Shown: positions 9,096 through 19,622, counted from the stretch's first letter. The stretch is DNA of 47,673 bases from Thiobacillus sp. (GCA_030680405.1 JAUXVT010000016.1:1-47673); one strand, 5' to 3'. Numbers and translations are program-made. The notes: generated by a model from the sequence alone, not told the origin.

Positions 9096-10291
9096 CTACA
9101 AGCGGCATGAAACCGCGCGTCCTCACCATACTGGGCGCCACCGGCACCATCGGCGTCAACACGCTCGATGTGGTGGCACGCCATCCTGATCGTTTCGAAG
9201 TGTTCGCCCTGACAGGCGCCACCCAGGTCGAGCGCATGCTCGGGCAGTGCCGCGCCCATCGTCCGCGTTTTGCGGTGATGAGCGAGGCGGCCGCGGCCGC
9301 AGTTCTGCGTGCGCGGATAGCCGAAGAAGGTCTGGCAGTCGAGGTGCTCGAAGGCGCCGCCGCCTTGATCGAGGTGGCAACCGCGCCCGAGGTCGACACC
9401 CTGATGGCGGCCATTGTCGGCGCGGCCGGGCTGCCGGCCACGCTGGCGGCGGCGCAGGCGGGCAAGCGCATCCTGCTCGCCAACAAGGAAACCCTGGTGG
9501 TGTCCGGCCAGCTATTCATGGATGCCATCGCCGCCAGCGGCGCCGAACTGCTGCCGATCGATTCCGAGCACAACGCGATCTTCCAGGCGCTGCCGCGCGA
9601 TTTCAGCGGCGACTTCCAGCAGGCCGGGGTGAAGGCGCTGTGGCTCACCGCCTCCGGCGGCCCGTTCCGTACCCTGTCGGCCGAGGCCATTGCCGCCGCC
9701 ACCCCCGCGCAGGCAGTGGCGCATCCCAACTGGGTGATGGGAAAGAAGATTTCGGTCGATTCGGCGAGCCTGATGAACAAGGGGCTCGAGGTGATCGAGG
9801 CGCGCTGGCTGTTCAACGCGCGCCCCGAGCAGATCAGGGTGGTGGTGCATCCGCAAAGTATCGTGCATTCGATGGTCGAATATGCCGACGGCTCGGTGAT
9901 CGCGCAGCTGGGTACGCCCGACATGCGCACACCGATTGCCTACGCGCTGGGCTTTCCGAAGCGCATCGATGCGGGCGTGTCGGCGCTCGACCTGATGAGC
10001 AGGCAGCTCACCTTCGAGGCGCCAGACACCGCGCGTTTTCCCTGCCTACAGTTGGCGTTCGACGCGCTCGCCGCGGGTGGCAACGCGGCAGCGGTGCTGA
10101 ATGCCGCCAACGAAGTCGCGGTCGCGCGTTTTCTCGACGGCGCGGTTCCGTTTCCCGCCATCGCCGCCAGCATTGCCCACACGCTCGACAAGCTGGCGGG
10201 CGGCGCCGCCGACACGCTGGACGACCTGCTTGAAGCTGACCGGCAGGCACGCAGCGTCGCCGACGCATATCTGGGAGTCTTGCGCACATGA
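9092..10291 (+). CDS. dxr: 1-deoxy-D-xylulose 5-phosphate reductoisomerase
   Basis: Second step of the MEP isoprenoid pathway: converts DXP to 2-C-methyl-D-erythritol 4-phosphate with NADPH. The 399-aa product has the N-terminal NADPH motif [27 protein letters not shown], the metal-site region [24 protein letters not shown] and [16 protein letters not shown]. It overlaps cdsA and rseP by four bases on each side, so these genes are very likely translated in a coupled way. Confidence 0.98.
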   Translation: MTTSGMKPRVLTILGATGTIGVNTLDVVARHPDRFEVFALTGATQVERMLGQCRAHRPRFAVMSEAAAAAVLRARIAEEGLAVEVLEGAAALIEVATAPEVDTLMAAIVGAAGLPATLAAAQAGKRILLANKETLVVSGQLFMDAIAASGAELLPIDSEHNAIFQALPRDFSGDFQQAGVKALWLTASGGPFRTLSAEAIAAATPAQAVAHPNWVMGKKISVDSASLMNKGLEVIEARWLFNARPEQIRVVVHPQSIVHSMVEYADGSVIAQLGTPDMRTPIAYALGFPKRIDAGVSALDLMSRQLTFEAPDTARFPCLQLAFDALAAGGNAAAVLNAANEVAVARFLDGAVPFPAIAASIAHTLDKLAGGAADTLDDLLEADRQARSVADAYLGVLRT

Positions 10292-11640
10292 GCATGCTGT
10301 ACACCGTTCTCTGGTTCCTGGTCGCCATCGGCATCCTGGTGGTAGTGCACGAATTTGGCCACTACCTCGCCGCGCGTCTGGCCGGCGTCAAGGTGCTGCG
10401 CTTTTCGGTCGGCTTCGGCAAACCCTTGCTCAGCCGCCGCTTTGGCCGCGACCAGACCGAGTGGACGCTGTCCGCGCTGCCGATCGGCGGCTATGTCAAG
10501 ATGCTCGACGAGCGCGAGGGCGAAGTCCCCGCGGCGGAAGCACACCGCAGCTTCAACCGCGCCACCGTGTGGCGGCGCTTCGGCATCGTCTCGGCAGGGC
10601 CGATCGCCAATTTTCTGCTCGCCATCGTGTTCTACTGGGCGCTATTCCTGCACGGGCTGCCCGCGCTGAAACCGATGATCGGTGAGCCGCCCGCCGGCAC
10701 CCCGGCAGCGCAGGCCGGCCTAGTGGCGGGCGATGAAATCCGTCGCGTCAACGGCAACGATACGCCGTCGTTCCAGGATTTGCGGCTGAATCTGCTGCGT
10801 GCCGGGGTGGCGGGTGACGCGCTCACGCTGGAACTGGCGGATGGCCGCAGCGTGCAACTCGATGCCGCGCCGATGCAGACCGAGAACCTGGAACAGGACA
10901 CGCTGCGTCCTCTGGGCATCGTGCGTTTCGACCCGGAGATCGAACCGGTCATCGGCAAGGTGCTGCCTGACGGCGCTGCCGCGCGCGCAGGTTTTCAGCC
11001 CGGCGACCGGCTGATCGCCGCCAATGACAACCCGGTGGCGAGCTGGCAGGATTGGGTGCAGTTGGTTCGCCAGCACCCGGCCAAGCCCTTGCGCATCGAA
11101 TACGAGCGGCAGGGGCAACGGGGTGAACTGACCGTCGTTCCCGATGCGGTGAATGAAACCGGCCAGCGCATCGGCAAGATCGGCGCCGGCCCGCAGGTCG
11201 ATGAAGCCATGCTGGGCATGCTGATAACCGAAGTGCGCTACGGCCCGATCGATGCGCTGTGGCAGGGTGCCGTCAAGACCTGGGACATGAGCCTGTTCAC
11301 GCTGGAGATGATGGGGCGCATGGTGGTGGGTCAGGTGTCGTGGAAAAACCTTTCCGGCCCGCTGACCATTGCTGATTACGCAGGCCAGAGTGCCGCCCTC
11401 GGCTGGATCAGCTTTGTCGGTTTTCTGGCGCTGGTGAGCGTGAGTCTGGGCGTGCTCAATCTGCTGCCGATCCCGCTACTGGATGGGGGACACCTCATGT
11501 ATTATGTGGCCGAAGTTTTTACTGGTCGTCCGGTGTCCGAACGCACCATGGAAATAGGCAGCCGAATCGGCATGATTCTTTTGCTGCTGCTGATGTCGTT
11601 TGCCCTGTTCAACGATTTGCAACGCCTGATAGGCGGATGA
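10288..11640 (+). CDS. rseP: RIP zinc metalloprotease RseP (site-2 protease)
   Basis: Inner-membrane protease that cleaves anti-sigma-E factor RseA, linking envelope stress to sigma-E; it can also clear signal-peptide remnants. The 450-aa product has HEFGH (residues 21-25) in the first membrane helix, two PDZ domains (around [10 protein letters not shown] and [11 protein letters not shown]), and the second catalytic motif [12 protein letters not shown] near the C-terminus. The ATG at 10288 overlaps the dxr stop; a second ATG at 10294 is possible. Its position before bamA is the usual one. Confidence 0.97.
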   Translation: MSMLYTVLWFLVAIGILVVVHEFGHYLAARLAGVKVLRFSVGFGKPLLSRRFGRDQTEWTLSALPIGGYVKMLDEREGEVPAAEAHRSFNRATVWRRFGIVSAGPIANFLLAIVFYWALFLHGLPALKPMIGEPPAGTPAAQAGLVAGDEIRRVNGNDTPSFQDLRLNLLRAGVAGDALTLELADGRSVQLDAAPMQTENLEQDTLRPLGIVRFDPEIEPVIGKVLPDGAAARAGFQPGDRLIAANDNPVASWQDWVQLVRQHPAKPLRIEYERQGQRGELTVVPDAVNETGQRIGKIGAGPQVDEAMLGMLITEVRYGPIDALWQGAVKTWDMSLFTLEMMGRMVVGQVSWKNLSGPLTIADYAGQSAALGWISFVGFLALVSVSLGVLNLLPIPLLDGGHLMYYVAEVFTGRPVSERTMEIGSRIGMILLLLLMSFALFNDLQRLIGG

Positions 11641-13964
11641 TAACAACCATGATCCTGAGCCGTTTGACGCTTGCCCTTGCTGCTGTATTCGCTGCGCAAC
11701 CCGTGTTCGCCGAGGAGCCCTTCGTCGTCAAGGACATCCGGGTCGAGGGCATTCAGCGCACCGAGGCAGGCACGGTTTTCAGCTACCTGCCGGTCAAGGT
11801 GGGCGAGGTGATGACCGACGAGAAAACCGCGGCGGCGATCAAGGCGCTGTACGCAACCGGGTTTTTCAAGGATGTACGGCTGGAAGCGCGCGACGGCGTG
11901 GTGATCGTCACCGTTGAAGAACGCCCCTCGATTGCCAAGATCACCCTGTCCGGCATCAAGGAGTTTTCCGAGGAAGACCTGAAGAGCGGCCTCAAGCAGA
12001 CCGGCCTGGCGGAGGGCCGCGTGCTCGACCGCGCCCTGCTGGACAAGGCCGAACAGGAACTGCAACGGCAATACTTCAACCGCGGCAAGTATGCGGTGGA
12101 AATCAAGTCCACGCTGACGCCGCTGGAGCGCAACCGGGTCGCCGTGCAGTTTGATGTGGTGGAAGGCGACAGCGCCAAGATCCAGCAGATCAACATCGTC
12201 GGCAACCAGGCCTTCAAGGAGAAGGAACTGCTGAAAGAGTTCGGCTCCACCACGCCGGGCTGGCTGACCTGGTACACCAAGAGCGACCAGTATTCCAAAT
12301 CGCGCCTGGCCGGTGATATCGAGGCCCTGCGCTCGTTCTACCTCAATCGCGGTTATCTCGAATTCAATGTGGACTCCACCCAGGTGTCGATTTCGCCCGA
12401 CAAACAGGGCATCTACATCACTGTAAACGTCACCGAAGGCCCGCAATACAGGGTGTCCGACGTCAAGCTGGCGGGGCAGATGCTGGTGCCGGAAGCGGAG
12501 CTGAAGAAGCTCATCACCGTGAAGCCGGGCGAAGTGTTCGTGCGCGACCGCCTGACCGAGACCACCAAGAAGATCGGCGACCGCCTCGGCAACGACGGTT
12601 ATGCGTTTGCCAACGTCAACGCGGTTCCAGAACTTGACAAGGACAAGGGGACGGTCGCCTTCACGTTATTTGTCGACCCCGGCCGTCGCGTCTACGTGAA
12701 CCGCATCAATGTGGCAGGCAACGCAAAAACGCGCGATGAAGTGGTGCGCCGCGAAATACGCCAGATGGAAGGTGCGTATTACGACGCCGAGAAGATCAAC
12801 CGCTCGCGCGACCGTCTGAACCGTCTGGGCTACTTCAACGAAGTCAATATCGAAACCCCGAGCGTGGCCGGCACCACCGATCAGGTCGACGTCAACGTGA
12901 GCGTGGCCGAAAAGTCCACTGGCAACGTGATGCTGGGCGCCGGCTTCTCGTCGTCCGAAGGCCTGGTGCTGTCGGGTTCGGTGTCGCAGAGCAACGTGTT
13001 CGGTACCGGCAACCGGCTGACGGCGCAGATCAACTCGGGCAGCGTCAACACCGTGTATGCGCTGTCGTATACCAACCCCTACTACACCATCGACGGCATC
13101 AGCCTGGGCTACGACTTGTACCGGCGCGACGTTGACGCCACCTCGCTCGACAACGTCAGCGATTACAAGACCTCTACCTACGGTGCCGGGGTGCGCTTCG
13201 GCCTGCCGGTCAACGAACGCGACTTCATCTCGTTTGGTCTGACCTACGAGCGGACCTCGCTTGACGTTTTCGATGATAACGATCCTCTAACTCCCGAGAC
13301 GCAGTACCAAAAATTCGTTAATACTTTCGGCAGCGACAACGACACGCTGCGCCTGGATACCGCGTGGGCGCGCGATACCCGCAACAGCTATCTGTTCCCG
13401 ACCAAGGGTCTGCTGCAGCGGGTTGCGGCAGAAGTCGGCACCCCGGTGGGCAGCCTGCAGTATTACAAACTGTCGTTCCAGCATCAGCAGTTCTTCCCGC
13501 TGGGTAAAAGCTTCACGCTCATGCTGAACGGTGAGCTGGGAATCGGCGATGGCCTGTCCGACAAGCCGCTGCCGTTCTTCAAGAATTTCTACGCAGGCGG
13601 CACCAGTTCGGTGCGCGGCTTTAAAAATGGCACCCTGGGGCCCAAGGACGCGCTGGGCGATGCGCTCGGCGGCGACAAGCGCGTGGTCGGCAACGCGGAA
13701 CTCTTCTTCCCCTTGCCGGGACTGAAGGATGACCAGTCCTTGCGCATGTCGGCATTCATTGATGCGGGCGCCACTTTTGGCCCCAATGATTTCAATGGCC
13801 TGTACCAGAACTTTGCATTCGAGGACTTGCGTTATTCCGCAGGGGTGGCGATTTTGTGGGTCTCGCCGCTCGGTCCGCTCAAATTCAGTCTGGCGCAACC
13901 GCTGCTCAGCAAGACGGATGACCAGACCGAAGTGTTCCAATTCACCTTGGGCAATGTGTTCTAA
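11637..13964 (+). CDS. bamA: Outer membrane protein assembly factor BamA
   Basis: Central Omp85-family subunit of the BAM complex, which inserts beta-barrel proteins into the outer membrane. The product is 775 aa from ATG 11637, which overlaps the rseP stop; an ATG at 11649 (MILSRLTLALAAVFAA) is an equally good start because it directly begins the signal peptide (cleavage probably after VFA). Five POTRA repeats span roughly residues 25-430, followed by a 16-strand barrel with the family-typical YAGGTSSVRGF motif in loop 6 and a terminal Phe (QFTLGNVF). The lipoprotein partner BamD is at 25848-26675. A small hairpin AAGGG-TTAG-CCCTT spans the stop codon. Confidence 0.97.
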   Translation: MITTMILSRLTLALAAVFAAQPVFAEEPFVVKDIRVEGIQRTEAGTVFSYLPVKVGEVMTDEKTAAAIKALYATGFFKDVRLEARDGVVIVTVEERPSIAKITLSGIKEFSEEDLKSGLKQTGLAEGRVLDRALLDKAEQELQRQYFNRGKYAVEIKSTLTPLERNRVAVQFDVVEGDSAKIQQINIVGNQAFKEKELLKEFGSTTPGWLTWYTKSDQYSKSRLAGDIEALRSFYLNRGYLEFNVDSTQVSISPDKQGIYITVNVTEGPQYRVSDVKLAGQMLVPEAELKKLITVKPGEVFVRDRLTETTKKIGDRLGNDGYAFANVNAVPELDKDKGTVAFTLFVDPGRRVYVNRINVAGNAKTRDEVVRREIRQMEGAYYDAEKINRSRDRLNRLGYFNEVNIETPSVAGTTDQVDVNVSVAEKSTGNVMLGAGFSSSEGLVLSGSVSQSNVFGTGNRLTAQINSGSVNTVYALSYTNPYYTIDGISLGYDLYRRDVDATSLDNVSDYKTSTYGAGVRFGLPVNERDFISFGLTYERTSLDVFDDNDPLTPETQYQKFVNTFGSDNDTLRLDTAWARDTRNSYLFPTKGLLQRVAAEVGTPVGSLQYYKLSFQHQQFFPLGKSFTLMLNGELGIGDGLSDKPLPFFKNFYAGGTSSVRGFKNGTLGPKDALGDALGGDKRVVGNAELFFPLPGLKDDQSLRMSAFIDAGATFGPNDFNGLYQNFAFEDLRYSAGVAILWVSPLGPLKFSLAQPLLSKTDDQTEVFQFTLGNVF

Positions 13965-13989
13965 GGGTTAGCCCTTACTGGAGTATTTG

Positions 13990-14493
13990 ATGATGAAGTT
14001 CAAGCAGCTTGCAGTCTCCCTGATTCTGGCGTCCGCGTTTGCGGCCGCCCCCGCCTTGGCCAATACCAAGATCGGTTTCGTCAACACCGAAAAACTGCTG
14101 CGCGAAGCCCCGCTGTCGGTCACCGCACAGAAGAAACTTGAACGTGAATTCGCCGCGCGCGATCAGGAATTGCAGAAACTCGCCAAGCAGGCGCGTGACC
14201 TGCAGACGCAGCTCGACAAGGACGGCGTGACCATGTCGGACAGCGAGCGCAAGGCGAAGGAGCGCGACCTTGGCAACCTCAACCGCGACCTGCAGCGCCA
14301 GGGGCGCGAATTCCGCGAAGACCTCAACCTGCGCCGCAACGAGGAACTGGGACAGATCCAGGAACGTGCACGCAAGGCGATTCAGGATATCGCGCGCGCC
14401 GAGAAATTCGACCTGGTCGTCGAGCAGGCGGTCTACGTTGACCCCAAGAGTGACATCACCGACCGGGTGATGAAGGCGCTGGGTGGAAAATAA
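13990..14493 (+). CDS. skp: OmpH/Skp-family periplasmic chaperone
   Basis: Periplasmic chaperone that holds unfolded outer-membrane proteins on their way to BamA, encoded directly upstream of the acyltransferase genes as in most proteobacteria. The product is 167 aa with a signal peptide (about residues 1-25, LAVSLILASAFAAAPALA). The mature part begins TKIGFVNTEKLLREAP and then forms a long charged coiled coil, the tentacles of the trimer. Start chosen at ATG 13990, six bases after GGAG; an ATG at 13993 is equally possible. Confidence 0.93.
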   Translation: MMKFKQLAVSLILASAFAAAPALANTKIGFVNTEKLLREAPLSVTAQKKLEREFAARDQELQKLAKQARDLQTQLDKDGVTMSDSERKAKERDLGNLNRDLQRQGREFREDLNLRRNEELGQIQERARKAIQDIARAEKFDLVVEQAVYVDPKSDITDRVMKALGGK

Positions 14494-14537
14494 AATCGGC
14501 ATGGAAAATAAAGCCGGCTGCGGGAAATAACCCATCC
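14484..14537 (+). repeat. Three imperfect 18-bp tandem units over the end of skp
   Basis: TGGAAAATAAAATCGGCA (14484-14501) is followed by TGGAAAATAAAGCCGGCT (14502-14519) and a weaker GCGGGAAATAACCCATCC. The first unit contains the skp stop codon, so this looks like a local duplication of the gene end in the skp-lpxD spacer. Confidence 0.6.
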
Positions 14538-14538
14538 G

Positions 14539-15576
14539 ATGGCTGTAACCCTGGCAGCGCTGGTCGCCCGCTTTGGCGGGGAACTCGTGGGCGATGGCGC
14601 GCAGACGGTGAATCAGGTTGCGCCGCTGGATCGCGCCACGCCTGACCAAATCGGCTTCGTCTCGCAGAGCAAGTATCTGGCCCAACTGGCCAGCACCCGC
14701 GCAGGTGCAGTCATTTTGCCGGCGGGCGCACGCGATGCCACCGACCTTCCTCGCATCCTCACCCTCGATCCCTACCTGTATTTTGCGCGCGTCTCCGCCT
14801 GGCTGAATCCGCCGCCGCGCCCGCCTGCGGGCATCCATCCTGCGGCGACGGTTGCGGCGGATGCGGAAATCGCCGCCGATGCCAGCATCGCCGCCGGTGC
14901 GGTGATCGGCCATGGCGCGTGCATCGGTGCCCGCACGGTGGTCGGCCCGAACTGCGTCGTCGGCGACCATGCCCGCATCGGCGCCGATTGTCTGCTGCAC
15001 GCCAATGTCACCCTGTATTACCGCTGCGAAGTGGGGGACCGTGCCATCCTGCATTCGGGCTGCGTGATCGGCGCGGATGGCTTCGGCTTTGCGCCGAACG
15101 AAGGCTGCTGGGAAAAAATCCCGCAGATTGGCCGTGTGCTGATCGGCGACGATGTCGAGGTCGGTGCCTGCACCACCATCGACCGCGGCGCGCTGGACGC
15201 CACGGTGATCGAGGCGGGCGTCAAGCTCGACAACCAGAACCAGGTCGCGCACACCGTGCGCATCGGCGCGCACACCGTGATTGCCGCCTGCACCGGAATC
15301 GCCGGCAGCGCCAGGATCGGTCGCCATTGCATGATCGGCGGCGCGGCGATGATCTTCGGCCACATCGAAATCGCCGACGGCACTCGCATCTCGACCAACA
15401 CGCTCATCACCAAGTCCCTGCCCAAGGCAGGCACCTACACTTCGGCGCTGCCGTTCTCCGAGCACGAGGTCTGGCAGAAAAACGCCGTCCACATGCGCAA
15501 TCTCGACAAGCTGGTGAACCGCGTCAAGCAGCTTGAAAAACGCCTCAACGAACTTGAACCTGGAAACCGCAGTTGA
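14539..15576 (+). CDS. lpxD: UDP-3-O-(3-hydroxyacyl)glucosamine N-acyltransferase
   Basis: Third step of lipid A synthesis: adds the amide-linked hydroxyacyl chain to UDP-3-O-acylglucosamine. The 345-aa product has the N-terminal uridine-binding domain (about residues 1-100), then a left-handed beta helix of hexapeptide repeats. The catalytic-His block [16 protein letters not shown] and the GADGFGF motif are present. A charged C-terminal helix ([17 protein letters not shown]) fits the trimeric coiled end. A spacer of 229 bases containing a large palindrome separates it from fabZ. Confidence 0.97.
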   Translation: MAVTLAALVARFGGELVGDGAQTVNQVAPLDRATPDQIGFVSQSKYLAQLASTRAGAVILPAGARDATDLPRILTLDPYLYFARVSAWLNPPPRPPAGIHPAATVAADAEIAADASIAAGAVIGHGACIGARTVVGPNCVVGDHARIGADCLLHANVTLYYRCEVGDRAILHSGCVIGADGFGFAPNEGCWEKIPQIGRVLIGDDVEVGACTTIDRGALDATVIEAGVKLDNQNQVAHTVRIGAHTVIAACTGIAGSARIGRHCMIGGAAMIFGHIEIADGTRISTNTLITKSLPKAGTYTSALPFSEHEVWQKNAVHMRNLDKLVNRVKQLEKRLNELEPGNRS

Positions 15577-15656
15577 CCGCTCATAGACTTATGAAATGTC
15601 GCATGAATGTTGGCTCTTTCACCTTCGATCCGGCTCATCATAAAAATGAGTCCGCT

Positions 15657-15774
15657 ACGCACCCGCTGGCACGTTCGGGCGAACGCCTGGCTTTGTCGCT
15701 CCTCCTTGCAGGCATAAGCCTGCCGCGTCGTCGCTTCGCGCCAGCCATCCGCCCGAACGTACCATCGGGTGCGT
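15657..15774. repeat. Long interrupted palindrome (about 118 bp) between lpxD and fabZ
   Basis: Outer arms are 15657-15681 and 15750-15774: 25 bases each, matching on opposite strands except at two positions, with core ACGTTCGGGCG. The inversion continues inward in part (CTGGC 15687-15691 with GCCAG) to a perfect central hairpin GCAGGC-ATAA-GCCTGC at 15708-15723. The whole segment could fold as one long stem in RNA or as a cruciform. It looks like a small repeat element of REP or MITE type, but no target duplication was established. Confidence 0.7.
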
Positions 15775-15805
15775 CCAACTACAGTTTCCAGGGTGAAAGC
15801 CAATC

Positions 15806-16249
15806 ATGATCATGGATATCGAGCAGGTCATGCAGTACCTGCCGCATCGCTACCCCTTCCTGCTGATCGACAAGGTCACCGAACTCGAGCTCGGCAAGAC
15901 CATCACCGCGATCAAGAACGTCACCATCAACGAGCCGTTTTTCCCCGGCCACTTTCCCGGCGCGCCGGTGATGCCGGGCGTGCTGATTCTGGAAGCGATG
16001 GCGCAGGCGGCGGCGATCCTGTCGTTCAAGACCAAAAACTACACGCCGGAGCAGATCGGCATCGTCTACTTTGCCGGCATCGACGGCGCGCGTTTCAAGA
16101 AGCCGGTCAAGCCGGGCGATCAACTGGTGCTCAAGGTCGACATCGTGCGAGAGATGCGTGGCATCTGGAAATACACCGCACGCGCCGAAGTGGATGGCGC
16201 GCTGGTCGCCGAGGCGGAACTCATGGCCACCCTGCGCGACAAGCCCTGA
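15806..16249 (+). CDS. fabZ: 3-hydroxyacyl-[acyl-carrier-protein] dehydratase
   Basis: Dehydrates 3-hydroxyacyl-ACP in fatty acid elongation, competing with LpxA and LpxD for the same acyl donor. The 147-aa hot-dog-fold protein has the active-site block [20 protein letters not shown] with H49 and E63 as the catalytic pair. ATG 15806 and ATG 15812 are both possible starts, neither with a strong ribosome site. One base separates it from lpxA. Confidence 0.97.
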   Translation: MIMDIEQVMQYLPHRYPFLLIDKVTELELGKTITAIKNVTINEPFFPGHFPGAPVMPGVLILEAMAQAAAILSFKTKNYTPEQIGIVYFAGIDGARFKKPVKPGDQLVLKVDIVREMRGIWKYTARAEVDGALVAEAELMATLRDKP

Positions 16250-16250
16250 C

Positions 16251-17027
16251 ATGGCGTTGATCCATCCCACTGCGCTGGTCGCCGCGGGCGCTCGGCTTGC
16301 CGACGATGTTGAAATCGGCCCCTACACGATCATCGGCGAACACGTCGAGATTGGCGCCGGCACCACGGTCGGCGCCCACGCCGTCATCACCGGCCACACC
16401 AAAATCGGCGCGCACAACCAGATCTTCCATTTCGTTTCGCTCGGCGAAGCCCCGCAGGACAAGAAGTATGCAGGCGAGCCGACCCGGTTGGAGATCGGCG
16501 ACCACAATGTGATCCGCGAATTCTGCACCTTCAACACCGGCACCGTGCAGGACCGTGGCGTCACCACCATCGGCAATCACAACTGGATCATGGCCTACGT
16601 GCACATCGCGCACGATTGCGTGGTGGGCGACCACACGATCTTTGCCAACAACGCATCGCTGGCGGGCCACGCCGAAGTGGGCGACTGGGCGATCCTCGGC
16701 GGCTTCACCGGCGTGCACCAGTTCTGCAAGATCGGCGCCCACGTGATGACCGGCATCTCCAGCGTGGTGTTCAAGGACATCCCGCCCTTCGTCATGGCTT
16801 CCGGCCAGCCCGCCGCACCGCATGGCCTCAACAGCGAAGGCCTCAAGCGGCGCGGGTTTCCAGCCGAGGCGCTGGCCGCCCTGAAGCGTGCCTACAAGAT
16901 TCTCTATCGCGAAGGCAACACGCTGGCCGAGGCCCGGCAGAAGCTGGCGGCCGAAGCCGGCCAGCATGCCGAAATACAGCAGCTGCTCGATTTCATCGCG
17001 CGCGCCGAGCGCGGCATCATCCGGTGA
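16251..17027 (+). CDS. lpxA: UDP-N-acetylglucosamine O-acyltransferase
   Basis: First step of lipid A synthesis: transfers 3-hydroxyacyl from ACP to UDP-GlcNAc. The product is 258 aa from ATG 16251 (MALIHPTALVAAGA), which follows the fabZ stop by one base; longer in-frame extensions lie inside fabZ and were rejected. It has a left-handed beta helix, with the catalytic His at about residue 121 in VHIAHDCVVGD, and a C-terminal helical domain. The last bases overlap the lpxB start (GTGA). Confidence 0.97.
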   Translation: MALIHPTALVAAGARLADDVEIGPYTIIGEHVEIGAGTTVGAHAVITGHTKIGAHNQIFHFVSLGEAPQDKKYAGEPTRLEIGDHNVIREFCTFNTGTVQDRGVTTIGNHNWIMAYVHIAHDCVVGDHTIFANNASLAGHAEVGDWAILGGFTGVHQFCKIGAHVMTGISSVVFKDIPPFVMASGQPAAPHGLNSEGLKRRGFPAEALAALKRAYKILYREGNTLAEARQKLAAEAGQHAEIQQLLDFIARAERGIIR

Positions 17028-18154
17028 TCGACCTCGGTGTGGTCGCCGGCGAAGCATCCGGCGACCTCCTCGGCGCGCACTTTATCGCCGCGCTCAAACA
17101 GCGCCATCCCGATTTGCGCGCCGCCGGCATCGCCGGCCCGCGCATGATCGAAGCCGGCGTTGAGGCGATTTATCCGAGCGACAAGCTGGCGGTCAACGGT
17201 TACGTCGAAGTGCTGCGCCACCTGCCCGAATTGCTGTGGATCCGCTCGCGCATCACCCGTTATTTCCTGCGTGAACGGCCGCGTGTATTCGTCGGCATCG
17301 ACGCGCCGGATTTCAATTTCACGCTGGAAACGAAACTCAAGCAGGCCGGCATCCCCACCGTGCATTTCGTCAGCCCGTCGATCTGGGCGTGGCGTCCCGA
17401 ACGCATCCACCGCATCAAGCAGGCGGTGTCGCACATGCTGGTGGTGTTTCCGTTCGAGGAAAGGATTTACCAGGACGCCGGCATTCCGGTCAGCTACGTC
17501 GGCCATCCGCTGGCCGACGTCATTCCACTGGAGCCCGATACCGCTGCGGCGCGCGCGACGCTGGGCCTCGTGTCCGGCCCGGCCATCGCGCTGCTGCCGG
17601 GCAGCCGGCTCTCCGAAGTGACGCGGCATGCGCGGCTGATGTTCGACGCGGCGGTGCGCATTCGCCAGCGCCATCCGGACGCGCAGTTCGTGCTGCCCGC
17701 TGCGAGCGAGGCCGCTGCCCGGTTGATCGGGCAGGCGATGCATGGATTGCACCTGCCGCTGCACATTCTGGCGGGCCGGTCGCACACCGCGCTGGCGGCA
17801 TGCGATGTGGCGCTGGTGGCCTCGGGTACCGCCACACTCGAAGCTGCGCTGTTCAAGAAACCCATGGTGATCACCTACCGCGTGCCTGCACTCACAGCGT
17901 ACCTGATGCGCAAGAAGGCGCTGTTGCCGTGGATCGGGCTGCCGAACATCCTGGCGCGTGACTTCGTAGTGCCGGAACGGGTGCAGGAAGCCGCCACCCC
18001 CGAGAACCTGGCAAATGATGCACTGGCATGGCTGGACGATGCGCCGCGCCGGGAAGCTGTCATCGAAACCTTTCGCGCCATGCACTTGAGCTTGCGGCAG
18101 GATGCCAGCGCCCGTATTGCCAAGGCGCTTGAGCCCTATCTGGAGATCGCATGA
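17024..18154 (+). CDS. lpxB: Lipid-A-disaccharide synthase
   Basis: GT-B glycosyltransferase joining UDP-2,3-diacylglucosamine and lipid X. The product is 376 aa from a GTG start at 17024 that overlaps the lpxA stop (GTGA). The N-terminus [15 protein letters not shown] is the canonical LpxB opening, so the short form is right and longer frames are artefacts. Other family blocks are [32 protein letters not shown] and [20 protein letters not shown]. Its TGA overlaps the rnhB ATG. Confidence 0.96.
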   Translation: MIDLGVVAGEASGDLLGAHFIAALKQRHPDLRAAGIAGPRMIEAGVEAIYPSDKLAVNGYVEVLRHLPELLWIRSRITRYFLRERPRVFVGIDAPDFNFTLETKLKQAGIPTVHFVSPSIWAWRPERIHRIKQAVSHMLVVFPFEERIYQDAGIPVSYVGHPLADVIPLEPDTAAARATLGLVSGPAIALLPGSRLSEVTRHARLMFDAAVRIRQRHPDAQFVLPAASEAAARLIGQAMHGLHLPLHILAGRSHTALAACDVALVASGTATLEAALFKKPMVITYRVPALTAYLMRKKALLPWIGLPNILARDFVVPERVQEAATPENLANDALAWLDDAPRREAVIETFRAMHLSLRQDASARIAKALEPYLEIA

Positions 18155-18765
18155 CGCTACGTCCGCCTGTCATCCTGCATGTTGGCCCATTGGGGCTGTG
18201 CGGCGTCGACGAAGCCGGCCGCGGCCCGCTGGCGGGCCCGGTGATGGCGGCGGCGGTCATGCTCGACCCCGCTCGGCCGATCGACGGCCTGCGCGACTCC
18301 AAGAAACTTTCCGCCGCCGCGCGCGAGCGCCTGGCCGGCGAGATTCGCCTGCGCGCCGCCGCCTGGTGCGTGGCCGAGGCCAGCGTCGCCGAGATCGATC
18401 AATTGAACATCCTGCAGGCCACCCTCCTGGCGATGCAGCGCGCCGTGGCCGGCCTCTCGCGTGCGCCGGACGACGTCTGGGTGGACGGCAACCGCTGCCC
18501 CGACTGGGCGTGGCGCTCGCAGGCGGTGGTCAAAGGCGACGACAAGGTGGCCGCGATCGCCGCCGCCTCGATCCTGGCCAAGACCGTGCGCGACCAGTTC
18601 ATGGCCACGTTGCACGCTGAATATCCGGTTTACGGATTTGCCCGGCACATGGGTTACGGCACCGCGGCGCATCTGGCGGCCTTGCAGGCACACGGTGCCT
18701 GCCCGCAGCATCGGCGCAGCTTCGCCCCGGTTAAACTCGTTCTCGATCAAGCCCCCTTATTCTGA
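18151..18765 (+). CDS. rnhB: Ribonuclease HII
   Basis: Cleaves the RNA strand of RNA-DNA hybrids and excises single ribonucleotides from DNA. The 204-aa product has the family signature [15 protein letters not shown] near residue 24, [26 protein letters not shown] and [10 protein letters not shown]. The ATG overlaps the lpxB stop, and it closes the long rpsB-to-rnhB plus-strand run. Confidence 0.97.
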   Translation: MTLRPPVILHVGPLGLCGVDEAGRGPLAGPVMAAAVMLDPARPIDGLRDSKKLSAAARERLAGEIRLRAAAWCVAEASVAEIDQLNILQATLLAMQRAVAGLSRAPDDVWVDGNRCPDWAWRSQAVVKGDDKVAAIAAASILAKTVRDQFMATLHAEYPVYGFARHMGYGTAAHLAALQAHGACPQHRRSFAPVKLVLDQAPLF

Positions 18766-18783
18766 AATCTGAAAGGAAACCCC

Positions 18784-19239
18784 ATGGCCCTGTCTTTGTT
18801 CTTGCATGTGCTGGGTGTCGTTGTCTGGGTCGGCGGCATGTTCTTCGCCTATATGGCGCTGCGCCCGGTGGCCGCCAGCGTGCTGGAGCCGCCGCAGCGG
18901 CTGACGCTGTGGGCCGGCGTGTTCGGCAAGTTCTTCCCCTGGGTGTGGGCTTCGGTGGCGCTGATTCTGCTGACTGGCCTATATATGCTGATGCTACTCG
19001 GCGGAACGGCCGCGCCGCACTACGCCATGGCCATGCTGGCGCTCGGCGTGCTGATGATGCTGATTTTTGCGCACGTGTTCTTCGTGCCCTACAAGAAACT
19101 CAAGCGCGCGGTCGGCGAGCAAAACTGGAAAGCGGGCGGCGCCGCGCTGGCGCAAATCCGCATGCTGATCGGCATCAACCTCGGCATTGGGCTGGTGACG
19201 ATTGCGGTGGTGTTTCTGGGGCGCGCCCTGGCGCCCTGA
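18784..19239 (+). CDS. CopD-family / DUF-type four-helix membrane protein
   Basis: The 151-aa product has about four membrane segments (around residues 4-24, 50-70, 80-100 and 128-148) and begins FLHVLGVVVWVGGMFFAYMA. His7, the WVGG motif and a short cytoplasmic loop with KKLKRAVGEQN fit the CopD copper-resistance-like family. The substrate is unknown; copper is only the family's namesake. It follows rnhB by 18 bases with an AAAGGAAA ribosome site. Its stop directly abuts that of the convergent thioredoxin gene, leaving no room for a terminator. Confidence 0.7.
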   Translation: MALSLFLHVLGVVVWVGGMFFAYMALRPVAASVLEPPQRLTLWAGVFGKFFPWVWASVALILLTGLYMLMLLGGTAAPHYAMAMLALGVLMMLIFAHVFFVPYKKLKRAVGEQNWKAGGAALAQIRMLIGINLGIGLVTIAVVFLGRALAP

Positions 19240-19581
19240 TTAGGGTTCGTCCTGCGCCGGCACAGCCAGCAGGCTTTGCACGGCCCGCCGGATGGCCTCT
19301 TGCTTCGCTTCGCACTGCAGCTCGGCATGAAACCGGCCGTCGCGATACAGATAGACCGTCGGCAGATGAAAGATGCCGAAGTAGCGCGCCACCCCGGTGG
19401 CCTCACTGACATCGACCTCAAACAACGCGTGGGTCAGACCGGATAGCGCATCCGGCAGCAGACGTTTCCATACCCGGCAGGCACCGCAGTGGGGCGCACT
19501 GAACAACACCACGGCCATGCCGGAGGCGGCCGTGGAAATCGCCCTCGGCCAGCCGTGAAAAGACGGGTAGGGCGACGGCAT
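19240..19581 (-). CDS. Thioredoxin-like protein
   Basis: The 113-aa product has a thioredoxin fold: strand AVVLFSAP, redox motif CGAC (C32 and C35), and the cis-proline region FHLPTVYLYRDGR. The motif is CGAC rather than the CGPC of classical thioredoxins, which would shift its redox potential. There is no signal peptide, so it is probably cytoplasmic. Neighbours (a CopD-like protein convergent, an ion exchanger divergent) give no clear partner. Confidence 0.8.
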   Translation of the reverse strand: MPSPYPSFHGWPRAISTAASGMAVVLFSAPHCGACRVWKRLLPDALSGLTHALFEVDVSEATGVARYFGIFHLPTVYLYRDGRFHAELQCEAKQEAIRRAVQSLLAVPAQDEP

Positions 19582-19622
19582 CCGGGCTGCTAGAATCGCG
19601 GTTTTCGTCCAGGCGCTGCGTC

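Noticed and set aside
15573..15809. Small frames on both strands in the lpxD-fabZ spacer
   Set aside because: They run through the palindromic element, which explains the open frames on both strands.
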